Source: Lachnospiraceae bacterium MD308
GTDB taxonomy: Bacteria > Bacillota > Clostridia > Lachnospirales > Lachnospiraceae
Length of the DNA: 64,000 nt
NCBI GenBank assembly: GCA_010206225.2
Contig: VIQU02000008.1
Span: forward strand, 1-64,000
Direction of reading: 5' to 3'
Below, piece after piece: positions 60,256 through 64,000 of this stretch (positions are counted from its first letter, which is position 1; the number at the start of each line of letters is the position of its first letter). A program made the translations under genes and the position numbers. Under the pieces are notes generated by a model. That model was not told the DNA's origin and searched no databases. It was given only the letters and a program-made list of their open reading frames with translations.

Positions 60256-61389
60256 TCAATTTTCCTTGTTCATATTTAATGCAACTGTTCTCTCATATAT
60301 CGATAAGTATCTCCTTCTTGATTCCTTGTTCGCTTTTTTCATTGTTCCATCCAGCCAGCCCCCATTAAACCAATGAACCGAATATGTATTTTCTGTTTCA
60401 TATATCATTCCTGACATATAATCATACGGATGAAAATAATCGTAAGCATATATATTCATATTGCCGATTATCTGTGTCTTCCCATTCAGCTTATAACCTT
60501 CTTTTATGGCCACTCTTGTATCATAAAATCCACAAGTGTTTTTATTGGGTTTTCCGTCATCATCTGTAAAAAATATATCCTGCCTGGCATCCAGAAACTT
60601 CTTAATCATAGGGTGTTTTTTGACTGCACCGCTGAGTCCGCCAAAGTTTATGATCTGCCATTTTTCCACTCCGCAAAACGCATCCTGACAAAGAAGATCG
60701 TCTATATTCCTTTTTATTTCTACATCCGTATCAAGATATAAGCCGCCTTCATTGTATAAAATGTCCAATCTTGCATAATCGGGAACAAATCCATAAGCCC
60801 CCGCCTTATAAGCCTGCTCCATAAATGGATGTCTGCTAAAATCATAATTAGATTCGTTCCACTCAATAATCTCATAATCTGGACAGTAATATCTCCAACT
60901 TTCAAGGCATTTTTTTAAATCATCCGAAAGTTTCTCTCCACCCAGCCACATATAATGCAGCTTTCGCGGAATTCTCTGCTCTGCTGTTTTAACAGCTTCA
61001 CCGCTTGACTTTTCGGTGCAATAATTATATATCAGCAGCATCGGCATAATATAACATGTCATATGTACAGTACATTTCATCAGCTCAAGTTGATTTATAA
61101 CATCAGAAAATCTGCTTATATTTAGTAGAATTACCGTTTCCTCCGAACAATGTTCTAAATAATCAGGAGATTTTATATCAAAGTACTTCCCACATACTGC
61201 AATCGCAGTTCCCCATTTCGTTTTATCGTTATCAAGATAACAATCTATATATTGGCAAATTCCATACCTGTCCAGGATTTCAGGTGCAACAACATTCCCA
61301 ATTGCGCCTGTCCCAAACAATACGATTTTGCTGTCCTTCTCTTTAACTCTTTTTGCAAACATTTCAAATTTGCAACACTCTAATTTCAT
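60256..61389 (-). CDS. GT32-type glycosyltransferase with N-terminal Rossmann-like domain
   Basis: A 377-residue protein. The C-terminal part is a glycosyltransferase with sugar-binding DXD region: IPRKLHYMWLGGEKLSDDL, then DYARLDILYNEGGLYLDTDV with the DTD motif, and later SVHWFNGGW. This matches the GT32/Gly_transf_sug family in capsule and O-antigen loci. The first 120 residues are a nucleotide-binding-like domain (KIVLFGTGAIGNVVAPEIL, YIDCYLDNDKTKWGT). The next gene upstream has a related domain at its N-terminus. The start at 61389 follows AGAGG by about ten bases. Donor and acceptor sugars are unknown. Confidence 0.88.
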   Translation of the reverse strand: MKLECCKFEMFAKRVKEKDSKIVLFGTGAIGNVVAPEILDRYGICQYIDCYLDNDKTKWGTAIAVCGKYFDIKSPDYLEHCSEETVILLNISRFSDVINQLELMKCTVHMTCYIMPMLLIYNYCTEKSSGEAVKTAEQRIPRKLHYMWLGGEKLSDDLKKCLESWRYYCPDYEIIEWNESNYDFSRHPFMEQAYKAGAYGFVPDYARLDILYNEGGLYLDTDVEIKRNIDDLLCQDAFCGVEKWQIINFGGLSGAVKKHPMIKKFLDARQDIFFTDDDGKPNKNTCGFYDTRVAIKEGYKLNGKTQIIGNMNIYAYDYFHPYDYMSGMIYETENTYSVHWFNGGWLDGTMKKANKESRRRYLSIYERTVALNMNKEN

Positions 61390-61397
61390 AAAACTTT

Positions 61398-62354
61398 CTA
61401 CCTCTTTACAACTAATGTTAGACAATCCAAATCAGGATAAACCCAATCAACAATCTTTTGCTCTTCTATTTCAAACCCGACGCGATATGCCAAATATGCA
61501 AATATTTTTGCATCCATAAAACTCCTCGACTCTATCCCTGTATCATAAGAAGCTTTATAGTCAGAGTCATTGTTAGAATGATGGAACAACGCCTTTCCCC
61601 CAGGCTTCAATATTCTGTATGTTTCTTTCAAATAGTTTCCTATATCAAAAAGTTCAAAATGTACCATGGAATCATAGGTAAAGAGCGATGTGTAACTGCC
61701 GTCAGTGAGTTCTGATAAGTCATATCCATTATTAATTACATAAGATATCTTATCTTCGCCCGAAAACCGCCGTTTGCATAAATCTATATTTTCTTCGAGA
61801 ACATCAACTAATGTTATCTGTCCTGCCCTGTCAAGATAATGCGGTACATGCCGTCCTCTACCGCATGCCAATTCCACAACATTTTCTAAATCAAGCCTGT
61901 CAAAAAACTTATGGCATAAACTTTCTTTCCCCCAGAAAAAATCAAGCGCGCCAGCACTTTCTGCAATTTCAAAATATTGATTCATTGAGTCGATATGCGA
62001 AATAGCGCAAAACTCTCTCTCATAATCCAGCCTCGACATTAGACGCATCTCATTTACAACCCATTCGTCCAGATTATGGTAAAACCTTTTCCCATCGCCT
62101 TCCAAAAGCCTTACAACTCCAGCTTTCAGCTCCTTCCTTACAGCGACAACAAACGAAAGCCCCAGCTTACAGGCTTCCTGATATGAGATTACAGGCAATG
62201 TCTCTAACGTGCCTATCTCTTCGGCATTTCTGTCACAAAAACATTGCACACAACTATCCAGATTATGTTTTCGAAGAAACAAAAGGTATGCCTGTCCCTT
62301 TTTACCGGCACCGTAAATAATAATATTATTGTTACCCATTATGCTTTCTTTCAT
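61398..62354 (-). CDS. SAM-dependent methyltransferase with N-terminal Rossmann-like domain
   Basis: A 318-residue protein. The N-terminal 115 residues look like a nucleotide-binding domain (NIIIYGAGKKGQAYLLFLRK, VQCFCDRNAEEIG). The rest is a class I methyltransferase with motif I VVELACGRGRHVPHYLDRAG, motif II QITLVDVLEENIDLCKRRF and the post-motif SLFTYDSMVHFELFDIG. In a polysaccharide locus it probably methylates a sugar or a glycan end. It starts two bases after the rfbG stop and ends eight bases before the glycosyltransferase start. The ribosome site is weak, so translation may be coupled. Confidence 0.85.
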   Translation of the reverse strand: MKESIMGNNNIIIYGAGKKGQAYLLFLRKHNLDSCVQCFCDRNAEEIGTLETLPVISYQEACKLGLSFVVAVRKELKAGVVRLLEGDGKRFYHNLDEWVVNEMRLMSRLDYEREFCAISHIDSMNQYFEIAESAGALDFFWGKESLCHKFFDRLDLENVVELACGRGRHVPHYLDRAGQITLVDVLEENIDLCKRRFSGEDKISYVINNGYDLSELTDGSYTSLFTYDSMVHFELFDIGNYLKETYRILKPGGKALFHHSNNDSDYKASYDTGIESRSFMDAKIFAYLAYRVGFEIEEQKIVDWVYPDLDCLTLVVKR

Positions 62355-62355
62355 C

Positions 62356-63408
62356 TCATTTCACGTAATTTTTGATCTGAAACTCAGTAAATTTTTTCAT
62401 ATCCTCACCCGCCGCAAACGCCTTGTACCACTGCACGGTTTCCTCAACCGCCCGTCTTGCATCCCAAGCCGGTCTCCAGCCAAGTCTGGATTTTGCTTTT
62501 GAAGTATCAAGCCGCAGAAGATTTGCCTCATGGGCTTGTCTCTCCGAATTTGTCGCTTCCCATGACGCATGGTCGCCCCAAATCTGACAGAAAAGCTTAC
62601 AGACATCCCTCGTTTTCAGGCAGTCCAAATATTCCGGTCCCACATTATAGCTTCCTGCAAATGCCTTATCTTGCATCTGCCTCTCTGCCACCATAATGTA
62701 AAAACTGATTGCCTCCAGAATATGTTGATACGGTCTTACGGAATCTGGATTTCTTACTGCAATTTTTCTGCCGGCCACCGTATCTCTGAAACAATCAGGA
62801 ATTATCCTAAATTCACTAAAATCACCGCCTCCTATTACATTACCGGCTCTGCAGGTAGATACTGCAATTTGTCTCTCCCCAAAAAAGGACCGGATATAAG
62901 AAGCCGTCACAAGTTCGCTGCAGGATTTACTGTTAGAATACGGCTCATAACCATCTAGCCAGTCCGTCTCACGATATGGAAATTCCCATTCATTATTCAG
63001 ATATACTTTATCTGTCGTTACATTTACGAAGGAGCTCACGCATTCGGTATTTCGAATACATTCGCAGACATTGACCGTGCCCATAACATTCACGTCATAG
63101 GTGTTTCGGGGATTCCTATAGGATTCCAATACAATTGGCTGCGCGGCCAAATGGAATACAATCTCCGGTTTCTCAGCCTTAAAAATTCTTAACAGCCTAT
63201 CATAATCACGAATATCCGCAATATACTCATTGATGTTTTGTCTTTGGTTCAAAAGCTCATAGAGATTGGGATCTGTCACCGGTTCCAATGCTATTCCCGT
63301 CACGTCCGCCCCCATAAGAAGAAGCATTTGCGTTATCCAGCTTCCCTTAAATCCGGTATTCCCGGTTATCAGTATCTTTTTCCCTTTATAGAAATTATCC
63401 ATCAGCAT
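62356..63408 (-). CDS. rfbG: CDP-glucose 4,6-dehydratase
   Basis: A 350-residue SDR enzyme that turns CDP-glucose into CDP-4-keto-6-deoxyglucose. The NAD motif is KILITGNTGFKGSWITQML. The catalytic Tyr-x-x-x-Lys is in YEPYSNSKSCSELV, and the substrate region VNVTTDKVYLNNEWE carries the Thr-Asp-Lys of dehydratases. AGNVIGGGDFSEFRIIPD and RPYQHILEAISFYI are typical of RfbG. It lies 38 bases after rfbH on the same strand, so the pair would start 3,6-dideoxyhexose synthesis. The start at 63408 or the nearby ATG at 63402 are both possible. Confidence 0.93.
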   Translation of the reverse strand: MLMDNFYKGKKILITGNTGFKGSWITQMLLLMGADVTGIALEPVTDPNLYELLNQRQNINEYIADIRDYDRLLRIFKAEKPEIVFHLAAQPIVLESYRNPRNTYDVNVMGTVNVCECIRNTECVSSFVNVTTDKVYLNNEWEFPYRETDWLDGYEPYSNSKSCSELVTASYIRSFFGERQIAVSTCRAGNVIGGGDFSEFRIIPDCFRDTVAGRKIAVRNPDSVRPYQHILEAISFYIMVAERQMQDKAFAGSYNVGPEYLDCLKTRDVCKLFCQIWGDHASWEATNSERQAHEANLLRLDTSKAKSRLGWRPAWDARRAVEETVQWYKAFAAGEDMKKFTEFQIKNYVK

Positions 63409-63446
63409 TGCACCTCTGTTTCGTTTATGCTAACAAGCGACCTAAA

Positions 63447-64000
63447 TCAGCAATTTACGGCCTCTCTAATGATCATAGCCATATAATCCAGCTTTTCATC
63501 TGTCATGCCCGGATAGACTCCTACCCAAAACGAATCCCTCATAATCCGATCTGTATTTGATAAATCTCCCACGATGCGAAACCCCTCTCCAGACTTTCTC
63601 ATTTCATCAAAACACGGATGCCTCGTAAGGTTGCCTGCAAAAAGCATTCTTGTCTGTACTCCATGGTTCTCAATATACGAAACGACTTTTCCCCGCTCCA
63701 CCCCCTCACGGCAGGTCATAAGAAAGCCAAACCAGCTTGGACAGGAATCCGGACATTTTTCCGGAAGGATAAGTTTATCTTCAAGATCATGGAGTTTATC
63801 ATATAATCTCTTAAAATTGCTCTGTCTTCTGGCAACAAAAGAGGGGAGTTTTTTTAACTGTGCGGTTCCTATCGCAGCTTGCAAATCCGTAGCTTTCAAA
63901 TTATACCCAAAATGTGAGTATACATATTTGTGATCATAGCCTTCCGGCAATTCTCCAAATTGCCCGTCAAAACGATGTCCGCAGCGGTTATCCTCTCCGG
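63447..64000 (-). CDS. rfbH: CDP-4-keto-6-deoxyglucose 3-dehydrase (RfbH), N-terminus beyond window
   Basis: At least 184 C-terminal codons of a PLP/iron-sulfur dehydratase; the gene runs off the right edge. The first visible stretch, DNRCGHRFDGQFGELPEGYD, contains the RfbH-type CGxRF segment. HKYVYSHFGYNLKATDLQA and ENHGVQTRMLFAGNLTRHPC are typical. RfbH replaces the active-site Lys of aminotransferases with His and removes the C3 hydroxyl; that position lies near or before the visible part. With rfbG it points to a CDP-3,6-dideoxyhexose such as abequose, paratose or tyvelose. The sugar cannot be decided without the following genes. Confidence 0.93.
   Translation of the reverse strand, partial: GEDNRCGHRFDGQFGELPEGYDHKYVYSHFGYNLKATDLQAAIGTAQLKKLPSFVARRQSNFKRLYDKLHDLEDKLILPEKCPDSCPSWFGFLMTCREGVERGKVVSYIENHGVQTRMLFAGNLTRHPCFDEMRKSGEGFRIVGDLSNTDRIMRDSFWVGVYPGMTDEKLDYMAMIIREAVNC

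Noticed and set aside
1-64000. CRISPR arrays, tRNA or rRNA genes, or a complete insertion sequence.
   Set aside because: No regularly spaced repeats, tRNA-like cloverleaf or CCA end, rRNA segments or transposase frames were recognised. A short tRNA on either strand could still be missed without a covariance search.

Overview
The window reads as chromosome of an anaerobic Firmicute of the Lachnospiraceae (Clostridium cluster XIVa) type. The evidence is a complete six-gene Rnf complex, a five-gene biotin-dependent Na+ pump/carboxyltransferase operon, cmk-ispH-rpsA next to a HI0933/BaiN-type flavoprotein, QueH, a rubredoxin-flavoprotein, strong AGGAGG ribosome sites and sigma-A style promoters. 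The species cannot be named from this. Most genes lie on the minus strand. I saw no rRNA, tRNA or CRISPR array and no complete insertion sequence.

Layout. 1-4348: an ABC exporter (permease cut by the left edge, ATPase) with its histidine kinase and response regulator. 4436-6156: three small proteins and a 165-bp palindromic element. 6224-11249: rnfC-D-G-E-A-B. 11438-16233: rpsA, ispH, cmk, a flavoprotein and an RpiR-type regulator in one compact run. 16365-21644: decarboxylase/carboxyltransferase operon behind a strong promoter. 21917-25690: a YcxB-like protein, a POT peptide transporter and the wreck of a second ABC transporter. 25756-30011: aminopeptidase P, an amidohydrolase and an SGNH-type membrane protein. 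30103-33114: a radical SAM enzyme between two membrane proteins, one ending in six Cys-Ala repeats. 33255-35931: rhodanese, CoA-disulfide reductase and a Crp/Fnr regulator. 36024-40592: a 2-isopropylmalate synthase fused to an AraC-type DNA-binding domain, a hydrolase and a Na+ symporter. 40782-49413: a decayed DUF3307 gene, then mgsA, a beta-hydroxyacid dehydrogenase, a beta-helix protein, topB, ppk1, asd and queH. 49549-57648: GH25 lysozyme, a degenerate 2-hydroxyacid dehydrogenase, alaX, argS, flavin reductase-rubredoxin, nfo and an Uma2 fragment. 57698-64000: a surface polysaccharide locus with CDP-sugar genes, cut by the right edge.

How it works together. Rnf couples ferredoxin oxidation by NAD to ion export. 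The carboxyltransferase operon adds a decarboxylation-driven Na+ pump, and the Na+ symporter can spend that gradient. Rhodanese, CoA-disulfide reductase and the Crp/Fnr regulator look like a sulfur/thiol redox unit. They share a divergent promoter region with the radical SAM operon. The right end should make a glycan containing a CDP-activated deoxyhexose and possibly a CDP-polyol.

The best candidate for an undescribed system is 30103-33114: a SPASM-type radical SAM protein co-transcribed with a membrane protein whose predicted cytoplasmic tail carries eight cysteines. Second is the LeuA-AraC fusion at 36024-38012. All names rest on motif recognition by eye; no database search was run.
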